From Acidimicrobiales bacterium (GTDB taxonomy: Bacteria; Actinomycetota; Acidimicrobiia; Acidimicrobiales; JADJXE01): DNA of 64,000 bases. The translations under genes and the position numbers were made by a program. Of this stretch, positions 25,381-33,358 are shown one piece after another; within the stretch, counting starts at the first letter, position 1; each line of letters opens with the position of its first letter. The notes beneath the pieces were generated by a model, which was not told the DNA's origin, ran no database searches, and worked only from the letters and a program-made list of their open reading frames with translations. The stretch is taken from assembly GCA_016716005.1 (NCBI GenBank), contig JADJXE010000001.1, positions 633,001 through 697,000 of the forward strand, written 5' to 3'.

Positions 25381-25386
25381 TACCGT
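25381..25386 (+). promoter_or_regulatory. -10 box (TACCGT) upstream of a short ORF and trmO
   Basis: TACCGT followed by six bases and then ATC where a start codon is expected from the other leaderless promoters. Confidence 0.5.
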
Positions 25387-25392
25387 GCGACC

Positions 25393-25533
25393 ATCCGCAC
25401 CAGACGAGACCCGACGGCCGCCGAACACCTGCACGCCGAGCACGGGCTCGGCGCGCTGGCCCGCACGTACCGGCCCATCGAGCTCGACCCCGTGGCCGTG
25501 GCCGACCGAGGAGGGTCTCGCCGGTGGAGCTGA
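25393..25533 (+). CDS. 46-codon ORF before trmO, possible ATC start
   Basis: The frame from 25393 runs 46 codons, almost all ending in G or C, and encodes a mixed segment including TAAEHLHAEHGLGALARTY and RPIELDPVAVADRGG. It contains the trmO ribosome site (GAGGAGGG) and overlaps trmO by ten bases. There is no ATG, GTG or TTG near the expected start; ATC stands exactly six bases after the TACCGT box. Either a rare ATC start is used, the start codon mutated, or the gene is a remnant. I recognise no family. Confidence 0.4.
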   Translation: MRTRRDPTAAEHLHAEHGLGALARTYRPIELDPVAVADRGGSRRWS

Positions 25534-25976
25534 CACCGGTCGGCACCGTGCGGGGCGGCCGCACCGAGCCGGTCGACGACGACTGGGGCCCGGTCGAGGC
25601 CACCATCGAGCTCGACGGCCGGTTCACCCCCGACGCCCTCGTCGGCCTCGACGGGTTCTCGCACCTCGACGTGGTCTACCTGTTCCACCTGGTCGCCCCG
25701 GCCGAGGTCACGACGGGGGCCCGCCACCCGCGCGGCCGCACCGACTGGCCGGAGGTGGGGATCTTCGCCCAGCGGGGCAGGGCCCGGCCCAACCGCCTCG
25801 GGGTGTGCACCTGCGAGCTGCTCGGCGTGGACGGGCTGCGCGTGCGGGTGCGGGGGCTCGACGCCATCGACGGCACCCCCGTCCTCGACCTCAAGCCCTA
25901 CCTGGAGGAGCTCGCACCCCGCGGGCCCGTGCGAGAGCCGGCCTGGGTCCGGGAGCTGATGGCCGGGTACTGGTAG
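25524..25976 (+). CDS. trmO: TrmO/UPF0066 family tRNA methyltransferase
   Basis: A 150-residue protein of the TsaA/UPF0066 family; the E. coli member TrmO uses S-adenosylmethionine to N6-methylate t6A at position 37 of some tRNAs. Typical motifs are LDGFSHLDVVYLFH, WPEVGIFAQRGRARPNRLG with the conserved Arg-Pro-Asn, and GLDAIDGTPVLDLKPY. It lacks the C-terminal extension of the E. coli enzyme, as is common outside enterics. GTG 25524 has GAGGAGGG upstream, located inside the preceding short ORF, so translation is likely coupled. It is cytosolic. Confidence 0.85.
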   Translation: MELTPVGTVRGGRTEPVDDDWGPVEATIELDGRFTPDALVGLDGFSHLDVVYLFHLVAPAEVTTGARHPRGRTDWPEVGIFAQRGRARPNRLGVCTCELLGVDGLRVRVRGLDAIDGTPVLDLKPYLEELAPRGPVREPAWVRELMAGYW

Positions 25977-26015
25977 GGCGCCGGGACGGCCGCGGCGGCC
26001 TCCGGGCGAGTCACG

Positions 26016-26021
26016 TAGCCT
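26016..26021 (+). promoter_or_regulatory. -10 box (TAGCCT) firing into the truncated HNH-like gene
   Basis: TAGCCT, six bases, then ATG 26028. The spacing is identical to the other leaderless promoters, yet it points antisense into the minus-strand gene ending at 26026. Confidence 0.5.
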
Positions 26022-26025
26022 GCGG

Positions 26026-26880
26026 TCATGGGGCACGTGACGGCGGCTCTTCCGTCCGGTGCGGAGCGATGACGGCCGTCCGCAGGAACGGGGCTGGGGC
26101 TGGGCAGGAACGGTCGAGCAGTTCCTCGGCGCCCCCGACCAGCGCTCGCTCGACGACCTGAGCCCGACGCCGCCAGGATCGCCCGAAGGCGCCCGGGGTC
26201 GGCCGGATCCGCGCGGCCGCGAGCCGGTCCGCGCCGAGCAGGAAGCGCTCGATCTCGCCCTCGGGAAGCCGGTTGTAGGCGACGACCTGACCGGCCCACA
26301 GCCGCTCGACGAGGGGCCGCACCAGTGTCGACAGCTGGAGCAGCTCGCGCCCCACGCCCGGACGGAGCCTGATCTCACAGCGGAAGCCGGGCCGGCGAAG
26401 GTCGGCCCGCCTCACGGTCTCGTCCCAGTCGGTCTCGTAGATGAACGGGTCGTCGGCACCCTGCAGGCGCTGGAGTCGGGGCAGGGGCATCTCGACGAGC
26501 TTCCACTCGATGTCGCCGATCAGGCGCTCCACCCGGTCGGGGGCCAGGGCCCGGGCCTCGGCCAGGGTGAGCTGCGGGCGCTCGTCGATCCCCTCTCGCA
26601 GGCCGCGGATCCTGGTGACGATCTCGGCCTGGCCCGTGTGCGACTGGCGCAGCACCGAACCGGTCGCCGGGTACGGCACCGCCTGGTTCCAGTAGAGCTC
26701 GATCACCCGCTCGGCCAGCGCCCGCACCGGGATCGCCTCGGGCGGACCGCCGTCGGGGTCGGAACGCCGCATGACGGCATCGAGGATGGCCAGCAGCAGG
26801 GCGTACTTGTAGGTGGTCGAGCGGCTCGCCCCGTCGAGCAGGGCGAGCAGCCGCTCACCGAACGTCGCCTCCGCCGCCAT
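26026..26880 (-). CDS. HNH-endonuclease-family N-terminal region, nuclease domain missing
   Basis: A 284-residue cytosolic protein. Residues 1-230 look like the N-terminal part of a family I remember as HNH endonucleases: GASRSTTYKYALLLAILDA, RVIELYWNQAVPYP, VLRQSHTGQAEIVTRI, IEWKLVEMPLPRLQ and ERFLLGADRLAAA. In that family a CFYC-type HNH domain follows; here similarity stops after about residue 240 and the tail is short, Arg/Pro-rich and antisense to a promoter. The nuclease domain therefore appears lost. The start is ATG 26880 with GGAAGG upstream. It is the last gene of a three-gene operon (29-base gap). The family assignment is from memory. Confidence 0.6.
   Translation of the reverse strand: MAAEATFGERLLALLDGASRSTTYKYALLLAILDAVMRRSDPDGGPPEAIPVRALAERVIELYWNQAVPYPATGSVLRQSHTGQAEIVTRIRGLREGIDERPQLTLAEARALAPDRVERLIGDIEWKLVEMPLPRLQRLQGADDPFIYETDWDETVRRADLRRPGFRCEIRLRPGVGRELLQLSTLVRPLVERLWAGQVVAYNRLPEGEIERFLLGADRLAAARIRPTPGAFGRSWRRRAQVVERALVGGAEELLDRSCPAPAPFLRTAVIAPHRTEEPPSRAP
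26028..26072 (+). CDS. 14-residue leaderless ORF, probable 5' remnant
   Basis: MGHVTAALPSGAER, then TGA in an ATGA overlap with a second ORF (ATG 26069, about 30 codons, low-complexity, ending at 26161). Promoter, mini-ORF and coupled start look like the 5' end of a gene whose body is missing. It lies antisense to the last residues of the HNH-like gene. Confidence 0.3.
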   Translation: MGHVTAALPSGAER

Positions 26881-26909
26881 CGCCCCGCCTTCCGCCCGGA
26901 CCCGTCCGC

Positions 26910-28031
26910 TCAGGCCGCACCGCCCTCGGCCGCGTCCCCGCCGTCGTCGCGGTAGAGCGTGGCGATCGGCCTCCCCTCCTCCAGCACGGTGTCGGCCGCC
27001 CACCACGCCCGCATCCAGCACGTCCACGCGACGTGTGCGAGGTGGCGCCGCCGGTCGGGCTGCGCCAGCGCCGCTGGCAGGAAGCCCCGGAAGCAGACCT
27101 CGGCGACGTCTCCCCCGGAGACGTGCCACGCCCCGTCGAGGCCGAAGCCGGTCGGCTGGGTCAGCTCGTCACGGTTGAGCCGGGTGCACAGCGCCAGTGC
27201 GGCTCGCCGGTCCTCCACCAGGGGCAGCACGACGGCCACCTGCAGGCCGGGGCCGAGCGTGCCGTGGGCGTGGCCCGAGCCGAGCAGCACCGACGCCGTC
27301 ACCGCAGGCTCGTCGTCGGCGGGCGGCGGACGAAGGTCGAGCTCGCCGGAGAGCGCCGTCTCGTGCGCGAACACCCGATCCCACGGAACGTCGCCGCTGA
27401 CCTCGAGGTGGGCGAAGTCGGCGCTGTCGAACGGCGGGGCGTCCGCCCCTGCGGCGGCGACCTGTCCGAACAGCGTCGCCGCCACCGTGTCGGCCTCGGC
27501 GCCGTCGTCGCCGGCCTTCGCCACGACACCGTCGAGCTGGTCGGCGAGCACGTCGGCGGTCACGTCGGCCTGGTACGCGACCGTCGCCGCCCGGCCGGCG
27601 AACGAGGGCACCGTCCATCCCTGGGTCTCGTTGCACCACGCAGTCGCGGCCAGGACCACCTGCCGGGCGCGGGGGTCCCACACGAAGGCCCCGATCCCCG
27701 CCCGGGCGTTGGCCTCGGCCAGCACCTCGTCCACGACCTCGCGCGGCGAGCGGACGCGACCCACCACTCGGGTGACCGCGGCCAGCCGCACCACCGGTGC
27801 CTCGAGGGCCCACCCGGGCGACGAGGCGCTGAGCAGCGTGGCCAGCCGGCCGGTGCGCCACCGCACCGCCCGCTCGGCTCGCTCCAGCGCGCCGTCGCCG
27901 ATCCCGAGCCGGCCGACCACCTCGCCCAGCAGCAGCGGCCCCAGATCGGGCGTGCCGGCGGGGTTGGGGAGCCCCAGGGTGAGCCAGGGCGGCCGGTCGT
28001 CGTCCTCGGTGGGGGCGAGCTCGTCGAACAT
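26910..28031 (-). CDS. unknown 373-residue cytosolic protein
   Basis: I do not recognise a family. The protein starts MFDELAPTEDDDRPPWLTLG and contains an alpha-helical region to about residue 100, then a stretch with Trp/Tyr-rich strands (FVWDPRARQVVLAATAWCN, TVPSFAGRAATVAYQADV), a VVLPLVEDRRAALALCTRLN region and a C-terminal helix pair (HVAWTCWMRAWWAA). There is no signal peptide or membrane helix. ATG 28031 overlaps the stop of the HD gene (TGATG), so the two are translationally coupled. It may work with the alarmone-hydrolase-like protein and the HNH-family protein; this is inferred only from gene order. Confidence 0.7.
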   Translation of the reverse strand: MFDELAPTEDDDRPPWLTLGLPNPAGTPDLGPLLLGEVVGRLGIGDGALERAERAVRWRTGRLATLLSASSPGWALEAPVVRLAAVTRVVGRVRSPREVVDEVLAEANARAGIGAFVWDPRARQVVLAATAWCNETQGWTVPSFAGRAATVAYQADVTADVLADQLDGVVAKAGDDGAEADTVAATLFGQVAAAGADAPPFDSADFAHLEVSGDVPWDRVFAHETALSGELDLRPPPADDEPAVTASVLLGSGHAHGTLGPGLQVAVVLPLVEDRRAALALCTRLNRDELTQPTGFGLDGAWHVSGGDVAEVCFRGFLPAALAQPDRRRHLAHVAWTCWMRAWWAADTVLEEGRPIATLYRDDGGDAAEGGAA

Positions 28032-28636
28032 CACGGCGCCACCTCGGCCTCGGCGGCCAGGACCGACAGCCGGCGGACGGTCGACGCGAAGTCCTCGACC
28101 AGCACCTCCGCACCGGCGTGGCCGTCGAGCCGCTCGGTGAAGACGCTGCGCAGGCTCTCGTAGTACCAGCGCTGCTCCTCGGGGCCGGCGTTGAACCGCT
28201 TCCAGAACGGGGGTCCCAGCGCACGGGCGTCGGCGACGATGGCGCGGGCGTTGGCCAGCTTGTCGGCGAGGGAAACGACCAGCACCCTCGTGTCCGCCCC
28301 CCGCAGGTGCGCCACGTAGGCCTCCTTGCGGGCCAGCCACGACTCCGGGTCCCGGGCCTGGCCGGGAGTGCCGTCGGTGCAGGCCTCCACGATGGCCAGC
28401 ACGTCCCCGCCGAACCGGTGCTCGATCAGCGCTGGCGTGATCCGGTCGGGCACGTCCTCCAGGGCGTCGTGGAGGAGGGCGGCGATGGCCTGGGGCTCGT
28501 CACCCCCGGCCGACAGGGTGAGCGCCGCCACCTCCAGCAGGTGCGCCACGTAGGGGATCTCGGTGCCCTTGCGGTACGTGCCCGCGAAGGACTCGCGCAC
28601 CAGCCTGACCGCGCAGTCGAACGACTCACCGAGCAC
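28031..28636 (-). CDS. HD-domain protein like small alarmone hydrolases
   Basis: A 201-residue single HD domain related to the (p)ppGpp hydrolase domain of RelA/SpoT and the small hydrolases (SAH/Mesh1). Metal-binding positions are visible: His in PYVAHLLEVA, His-Asp in ALLHDALEDV and Asp in SLADKLANARAIV. The GTEIPYVAHL start and ALEDV helix fit this subgroup well. No synthetase domain follows. The start is GTG 28636 with GGAGG seven bases upstream. First gene of the operon; hydrolysis of an alarmone or another nucleotide is the likely activity. Confidence 0.85.
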   Translation of the reverse strand: MLGESFDCAVRLVRESFAGTYRKGTEIPYVAHLLEVAALTLSAGGDEPQAIAALLHDALEDVPDRITPALIEHRFGGDVLAIVEACTDGTPGQARDPESWLARKEAYVAHLRGADTRVLVVSLADKLANARAIVADARALGPPFWKRFNAGPEEQRWYYESLRSVFTERLDGHAGAEVLVEDFASTVRRLSVLAAEAEVAP

Positions 28637-28754
28637 GCCGCCTCCTCACCTCCACCTCGGGACGCGCCCCGCAGCGCGCCCACGACCACACCGTACGCAC
28701 CGGGTGTGTCAGCAACGGCGCTGCTGAAGGCGTCCTCGGTCGGGCGTCCGTCGG

Positions 28755-28760
28755 TAGCCT
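28755..28760 (+). promoter_or_regulatory. -10 box (TAGCCT) of leaderless DUF2817 mRNA
   Basis: TAGCCT, six bases, then ATG 28767. It is the same hexamer as at 26016. Confidence 0.6.
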
Positions 28761-28766
28761 CCGGCG

Positions 28767-29852
28767 ATGACCGACGCGCCCGGCTCTCCCCTCGCTCCGT
28801 CCTACGCCGTGGCCAGGCGGCGCTTCCTCGCCGCGGCAGCGTCTGCTGGGGCGGGCGTCACGACGCATCGCCATCCGATGACCGGGCCCCGCGGCGAGGA
28901 GCTGGCCGTCGACGTCGCCACCGTCGGGCCCGACGGCACCGCCGACGCGGTGCTGGTGGTTTCGGGCACCCACGGCGTCGAGGGGTTCGCGGGCTCGGCC
29001 CTCCAGCACTGGTGGCTGACGACCGCCGTCGGCCAGCGGCCCGCCGACGTCCGTGTGGTGCTGCTGCACGCGTTCAACCCGTACGGCTTCGCCTGGGTGC
29101 GGCGGGCCAACGAGGACAACGTCGACCTCAACCGGAACTTCGTCGACTGGGCCGAGCCGACCCCGACCAACGACGGCTATGGCGAGCTGGCCGACCTGCT
29201 CGTGCCCGAGACGTGGACCGAGGAGGCGCAGGAGGAGACCACCGCAGCCCTGCTCGCGCTGGCCGAGCGGCTCGGCCTCGACACCATGCAGGCGATCATC
29301 AGCGGCGGCCAGTACCACCACCCGACCGGCGTGTTCTACGGCGGCACCGGCCCGGTGTGGTCGCACGCCCTCCTCCGCGACCACCTCGCCGGCCTGCTCG
29401 TCGGGCACGAGCGGCTGGCGATCATCGACCTGCACACCGGGCTCGGGCCCTGGGGCCACGGCGAGCTGATCTCCCACGAGTCCGTCTCCGAGCCGGGCTA
29501 CGCCCGGGCGACGTCGTGGTGGGGGGACGTGCGCTCCATGATCGACGGCGACAGCGTCTCGGCCACCGTGGTCGGCGACTGGCTGGCCCGGGTGGGCGAC
29601 TGGCTCCCGGGCACCGAGGTCACGGCCGCGGCGCTGGAGTTCGGCACGATCGACCCGATCACCGTGCTGCAGGCCCTGCGGGCCGACGCCTGGCTGCACG
29701 CCCACGGCGACCCCACCGGCCCGGCCGCCGGGCCGATCCGCTCCCAGGTGCGCGCCGCCTTCGCCGACGACGACCCGGCCTGGTTCGACACGATCCGCCC
29801 CCGCTTCGACGAGGTGCTCCAGGCCGCGTTCGCGCGGCTGGGAGGGGCCTGA
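28767..29852 (+). CDS. DUF2817 zinc-carboxypeptidase-like (M14 fold) protein
   Basis: A 361-residue DUF2817 protein, a family related to M14 carboxypeptidases and succinylglutamate desuccinylases. Metal ligands fit SGTHGVEGFAGS (His and Glu) and IDLHTGLGPWGHGE (His); substrate-binding Arg/Asn are in NVDLNRNFVDW. ALEFGTIDP carries a Glu in the region of the catalytic base. No signal peptide. The substrate is unknown. A TAGCCT box six bases before ATG 28767 indicates a leaderless mRNA, divergent from the HD operon. Confidence 0.85.
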   Translation: MTDAPGSPLAPSYAVARRRFLAAAASAGAGVTTHRHPMTGPRGEELAVDVATVGPDGTADAVLVVSGTHGVEGFAGSALQHWWLTTAVGQRPADVRVVLLHAFNPYGFAWVRRANEDNVDLNRNFVDWAEPTPTNDGYGELADLLVPETWTEEAQEETTAALLALAERLGLDTMQAIISGGQYHHPTGVFYGGTGPVWSHALLRDHLAGLLVGHERLAIIDLHTGLGPWGHGELISHESVSEPGYARATSWWGDVRSMIDGDSVSATVVGDWLARVGDWLPGTEVTAAALEFGTIDPITVLQALRADAWLHAHGDPTGPAAGPIRSQVRAAFADDDPAWFDTIRPRFDEVLQAAFARLGGA

Positions 29853-29889
29853 CCGAGATCCGCGCCGCCGGCCGCCGTCAGCCAGCGCC

Positions 29890-30234
29890 TCAGCCGATGA
29901 CGGCGGCCGCGAACGACACGGCCATGGCCGCCAGCACCAAGGTGACGGTGGCGGCGATGTACAAGCGGGTCTGATGGGCCAGCTGCAGGTCGAGGTGCCC
30001 CCGTAGCTCGGCGAACTCGCCCCGTAGCTCGGCGAACTCACCCCGTAGCTCCGCCATGTCACCCCGGAGCTCGGCCCGCACGAGAACGAGCTCGCTGCGC
30101 AGCACGTCGTTGGTGACCAGGTCGGACCAGCCGACGGGCGGCACAGCCGTCATGAGCAGTGCCGCCTCGTCAGGCCCGAGCGCTTCCTCCAAGCGGCGGT
30201 GGAGCCGAAGCCGTTCGGCGTCGGTGAGCGCCAT
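29890..30234 (-). CDS. coiled-coil, C-terminally membrane-anchored protein (paralogue 2)
   Basis: A 114-residue paralogue of the gene at 21463. The N-terminal module is nearly the same (ALTDAERLRLHRRLEEALG, LLMTAVPPVGWSDLVTNDVL). Then come a shorter coiled coil with FAELRGE repeats and one C-terminal helix (about 85-108). AGGAGGA lies seven bases before ATG 30234. It is convergent with the DUF2817 gene (37-base gap) and divergent from the sialidase gene. Function unknown. Confidence 0.75.
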   Translation of the reverse strand: MALTDAERLRLHRRLEEALGPDEAALLMTAVPPVGWSDLVTNDVLRSELVLVRAELRGDMAELRGEFAELRGEFAELRGHLDLQLAHQTRLYIAATVTLVLAAMAVSFAAAVIG

Positions 30235-30406
30235 GATGTCCTCCTGCGGTGATGACCGTGCGGAGGGGGAAGCACCGCCACATGGTACCGGGAGGGTGTC
30301 GCAGCCTTGCCGGACCACCCCCGGTTCGGCCCGTCGGCGACCCCCTCCACGTCCCTGCCGCACCGACGAGGCAGAATCGGCCCGCAACGCCGCGGAGGGA
30401 GGTGAC

Positions 30407-31651
30407 GTGGTCCACCGTGTGGCACCGCCACGACGGCGACGGCACCTCGCCGCCGTGCGACCGCTCCGACCCGCCGTCCTCGTCCTCGCCACGCTGCTCG
30501 TGGCCGCTGGCTGTTCCTCGTCGGACGACGCCGGCCCCACGACCGCAGCGCCGACCACCACTGCGCCCCCCGCCGATCCCGTCACCGTCACCGTCTTCGC
30601 CGGTGGCGATGCGGGCTACGACACCTTTCGGATCCCGGTCGTCGTCGCCACCGCCGACGGCGGGCTGCTCGCCTTCGCCGAGGGGCGCGGCTCGACCTCC
30701 GACGATGGCGACGTCGACCTCGTGCTCAGGCGCAGCGACGACGGCGGCCGCACCTGGGGGCCGTTGCAGGTCGTCGTCGACGACGGGCCGGACTTCGCCG
30801 GCAACCCGGCACCGGTGGTCGACGCCTCCACGGGCCGCGTGCTGGTGCCCTTCATCGCCAAGGCGGGCACCGACGAGGAGATCGAGATCGTCCTCGGCAC
30901 GAGCGAGGGGACGAGCCGGGTGCTGCTGACCACCAGCGACGACGGCGGCGCCACGTGGAGTGCGCCGGTCGACCTCACGGCGCAGGTGAAGCGGCCGGAG
31001 TGGCGCTGGTACGCCGTCGGGCCCGGCCACGCCATCCAGCTGCGGCACGGCCCGCATGCCGGGCGCCTCGTGGTGCCGGCCAACCACTCCGACCCGGCCC
31101 GGGGCTACGGCGCCCACCTCGTCCTGAGCGACGACGGCGGCGCCACGTGGACGATCGGCGCCGTCGACACCCCAGCGGGGGGCGACCGCCATCCCAACGA
31201 GAGCACGGCGGCGGAACGGCCCGACGGCACCGTCTACGTCAACGCCCGCGACCAGGACGGCACCGACGCGTGGCACCGCCTCGCCGCCACGTCGAGCGAC
31301 GGCGGCGCGTCGTTCGACGCGCCCTTCACCGACGTCGTCGGGCTCGTCGCGCCGGTCGTGCAGGCGTCGGTGCTCGCCGTCGACGACGGGGCGGTGCTGC
31401 TGCTGTCGGCGCCCAGCGCGCCCGACGCCCGCTTCGACCTCCGGGTGCGGCGATCCCTCGACGGCGGCGCCACGTGGAGCACCGGCGCGCTCGTCCAGGG
31501 CGGCCCGGCCGGCTACTCCGACCTCGTCGCGCTGACCGACGGCACGATCGGGGTGCTGTACGAGACGGGTGACACGGAGGCCGCCGAGCGCATCGACCTG
31601 GCCCTGCTGCCCGGGGCCTGGCTGGAAGCCAACGACACCGCCGCCACCTGA
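30407..31651 (+). CDS. secreted exo-sialidase-like lipoprotein (BNR/Asp-box)
   Basis: A 414-residue lipoprotein with lipobox LVAAGC near residue 35, then a Thr/Ala/Pro linker. The six-bladed sialidase pattern is clear: FRIP at 74-77 (catalytic Arg region), four Asp-boxes (SDDGGRTWG, SDDGGATWS, SDDGGATWT, SLDGGATWS) and late Tyr/Glu residues in YSDLV and VLYETGD. It probably cleaves terminal sialic acid or a related sugar outside the cell. GTG 30407 is chosen because GGAGGGAGGTGAC precedes it and the signal peptide follows. Single gene. Confidence 0.88.
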   Translation: MVHRVAPPRRRRHLAAVRPLRPAVLVLATLLVAAGCSSSDDAGPTTAAPTTTAPPADPVTVTVFAGGDAGYDTFRIPVVVATADGGLLAFAEGRGSTSDDGDVDLVLRRSDDGGRTWGPLQVVVDDGPDFAGNPAPVVDASTGRVLVPFIAKAGTDEEIEIVLGTSEGTSRVLLTTSDDGGATWSAPVDLTAQVKRPEWRWYAVGPGHAIQLRHGPHAGRLVVPANHSDPARGYGAHLVLSDDGGATWTIGAVDTPAGGDRHPNESTAAERPDGTVYVNARDQDGTDAWHRLAATSSDGGASFDAPFTDVVGLVAPVVQASVLAVDDGAVLLLSAPSAPDARFDLRVRRSLDGGATWSTGALVQGGPAGYSDLVALTDGTIGVLYETGDTEAAERIDLALLPGAWLEANDTAAT

Positions 31652-31816
31652 GACCGGGTGGCGGGGGGTCGGCTGCGGGGCCGGCCAGCGGGGCGCCCAC
31701 CTCGCTGGCCACCACGTCCGCCAGCGCGACACACCCCCGTCGCATGGTGCTCGTGCCGCACCGAGGTGCCTCCTGGCCCAGGCCGCCCGTTGTCGGTTCC
31801 ACCCAGGAGCGGGACA

Positions 31817-32169
31817 ATGCAGGTCGATGAGCGTGCTCGCCTTGCTCTCCACCGGAGTCTCGAGGCGTCGCTGGCGCTGACGAGGCAGCCACGCTGATGG
31901 CCCTCCTCCCCCCGGCGGCCTGGGCCGACGTGACCACGAAGCAGGATCTCGAGAGCCTGCGCGTCGAGCTGAGAGGCGACATCGCCCTGCTGCGGGGCGA
32001 GGTGCACCGACAGACGGGCGCCGTGCGCGACGAGATCGGAGCGGTCCGCCAGGAGATCGCCGTCACCTTCGGACAGCTCGTCGGCCAGCAGCGGACGCTC
32101 TTCTTCGCCATGCTCGGCGTGGTGTTCGCCGTCGCCGCGCTGGCATTCGGCCTCGCCGGGCTCACCTGA
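31817..32169 (+). pseudogene. coiled-coil membrane protein (paralogue 3), frameshifted
   Basis: From ATG 31817 the frame gives MQVDERARLALHRSLEASL, then leaves the family pattern and stops at 31897. In the next frame the match continues as ADEAATLMALLPPAAWADVTTK, a coiled coil and a C-terminal membrane helix ending at 32169. Adding one G at about 31874 (CTGGCGCTG to CTGGGCGCTG) restores the paralogue over its whole length. It is either a pseudogene, a sequencing error in a short G-run, or the downstream ATG at 31897 is used for a shortened protein. Confidence 0.7.
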
Positions 32170-32187
32170 GAGCGGCCAACACCCCGG

Positions 32188-33131
32188 CTACTCGTCGAGG
32201 CCGAGCAGCGTCCGCAGGCGGGCCGGGCGCATCGTGACGGCGAAGGAGCCGGGCTCCCACTCGGGGAAAGAAGCGATGAGCCCTCCAGCTCCTCGCGGCG
32301 GGTCGGGTCGGCGGCGGCCTGGCGCGGGGTGAGGCCGCCGAGGGCGGGGACCGACTCATCGCACCAGCGCTGCTCGAACCGATCGGCGATGGCCTCGCAG
32401 GGCGGCGCGCTCCTCCTCGTTGCGCGGCACGAACAGGTCCGTCGACCCGGCCGGGCCGCCTGACCCGGCCCGGGTCGCCAGCTCCTCCGCCCGCACGGGC
32501 GTGCGCTCGTCCTCGACGACCCGCGCGCCGGGGATCGCACCGAGCACCGTGTCGAGCACGGCGTCGAGGCGCCCCTCGCTCATCGTCTCCACCGTGATCG
32601 TGCGATCCGCGAAGCGGATCCAGGCCCGCACCACGGTCTCCCACTCCCCCAGCTCGTGGCGGTCGAGCCAGGTGTCGCCGCCGACGTCCTCGTCCAGCTC
32701 GTAGCGCTCGTCGAGCACCAGAGCGGCGGCGCTGGCCGAGGGCACCTCGATCTCGGCCCGGCACGCCACCAGCGGCTCGTTCTCGCGGGTGAGCAGCGTG
32801 GGCGGCCGCTCGGCCGCGGCGAGGTAGCCCAACAGCTCGGCCGGGTCGTCCTCCAACAGCTCGAGCACCTGTCGCTCCGTGCCGGGTGACACCTCGAACA
32901 CTCGAGCCCGGCGGCCAGCAGGCGCTGAGCCGCGGACCACGTCTCGGGTGGCTCGCCGCCAGCGATCTGGTTGGCCAGCGCCTCGCGCACCACGGCCCGC
33001 AACCGGCCTCCCGGCTGGTCGATGGCGTCGCCCATCTCCCGCTCGATGAGCAGCGAGCGGTCGTCCGGGTCGTCGGGGTCGTCGCCTTCGGGCACCTCTG
33101 CGAACAGCAGCGCAACCTTCGCCGGGTCCAT
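32188..33131 (-). pseudogene. multiply frameshifted gene, unknown function
   Basis: The reading starts MDPAKVALLFAEVPEGDDP at 33131 and continues to RLLAAGLE (about 32900). It then needs a frame change to read FEVSPGTERQVLELL...NEEERAALR, another near 32405 to reach AIADRFEQRWCDESVPALGG...TPRQAAADPTRREELE, and a third near 32284 to reach LIASFPEWEPGSF...RLRTLLGLDE and TAG at 32188. Each break lies at a short G/C run and is repaired by adding one or two bases. The C-terminal block recalls uncharacterised actinobacterial proteins (low confidence). Real decay or assembly error cannot be separated here. Confidence 0.65.
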
Positions 33132-33278
33132 CACCCGCACGCTGGGACGCCGTTCGGGGTTCACGCCCCGGTCGACCGGGCAGACCACGTCGCCGGGGCC
33201 TGCACCCTCGCGGTCACAGGTGGCCCGGCCACGCCGGGTCGGCATCGGGGTGACGGCGGCGGCCGGCCAGGCGGGCCG

Positions 33279-33331
33279 CCGTTCTGTGCACCGGCAGTGC
33301 CGCAATGCGATCGTCCCGGTGCACAGAACGG
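33279..33331. repeat. hairpin element, perfect 16-bp arms
   Basis: CCGTTCTGTGCACCGG (33279-33294) and CCGGTGCACAGAACGG (33316-33331) pair perfectly around a 21-base loop. It sits just downstream of the SWIM gene stop (33359) in a 227-base gap that otherwise shows nothing I can name; it may terminate transcription. Confidence 0.75.
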
Positions 33332-33358
33332 GAGGCCGACACGAGGTCGTCGATCCCC

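Noticed and set aside
4340..29891. Shared 15-mer AGCCAGCGCCTCAGC in the convergent gaps at about 4338 and 29880
   Set aside because: Only two copies and no clear hairpin; chance or a weak terminator cannot be told apart.
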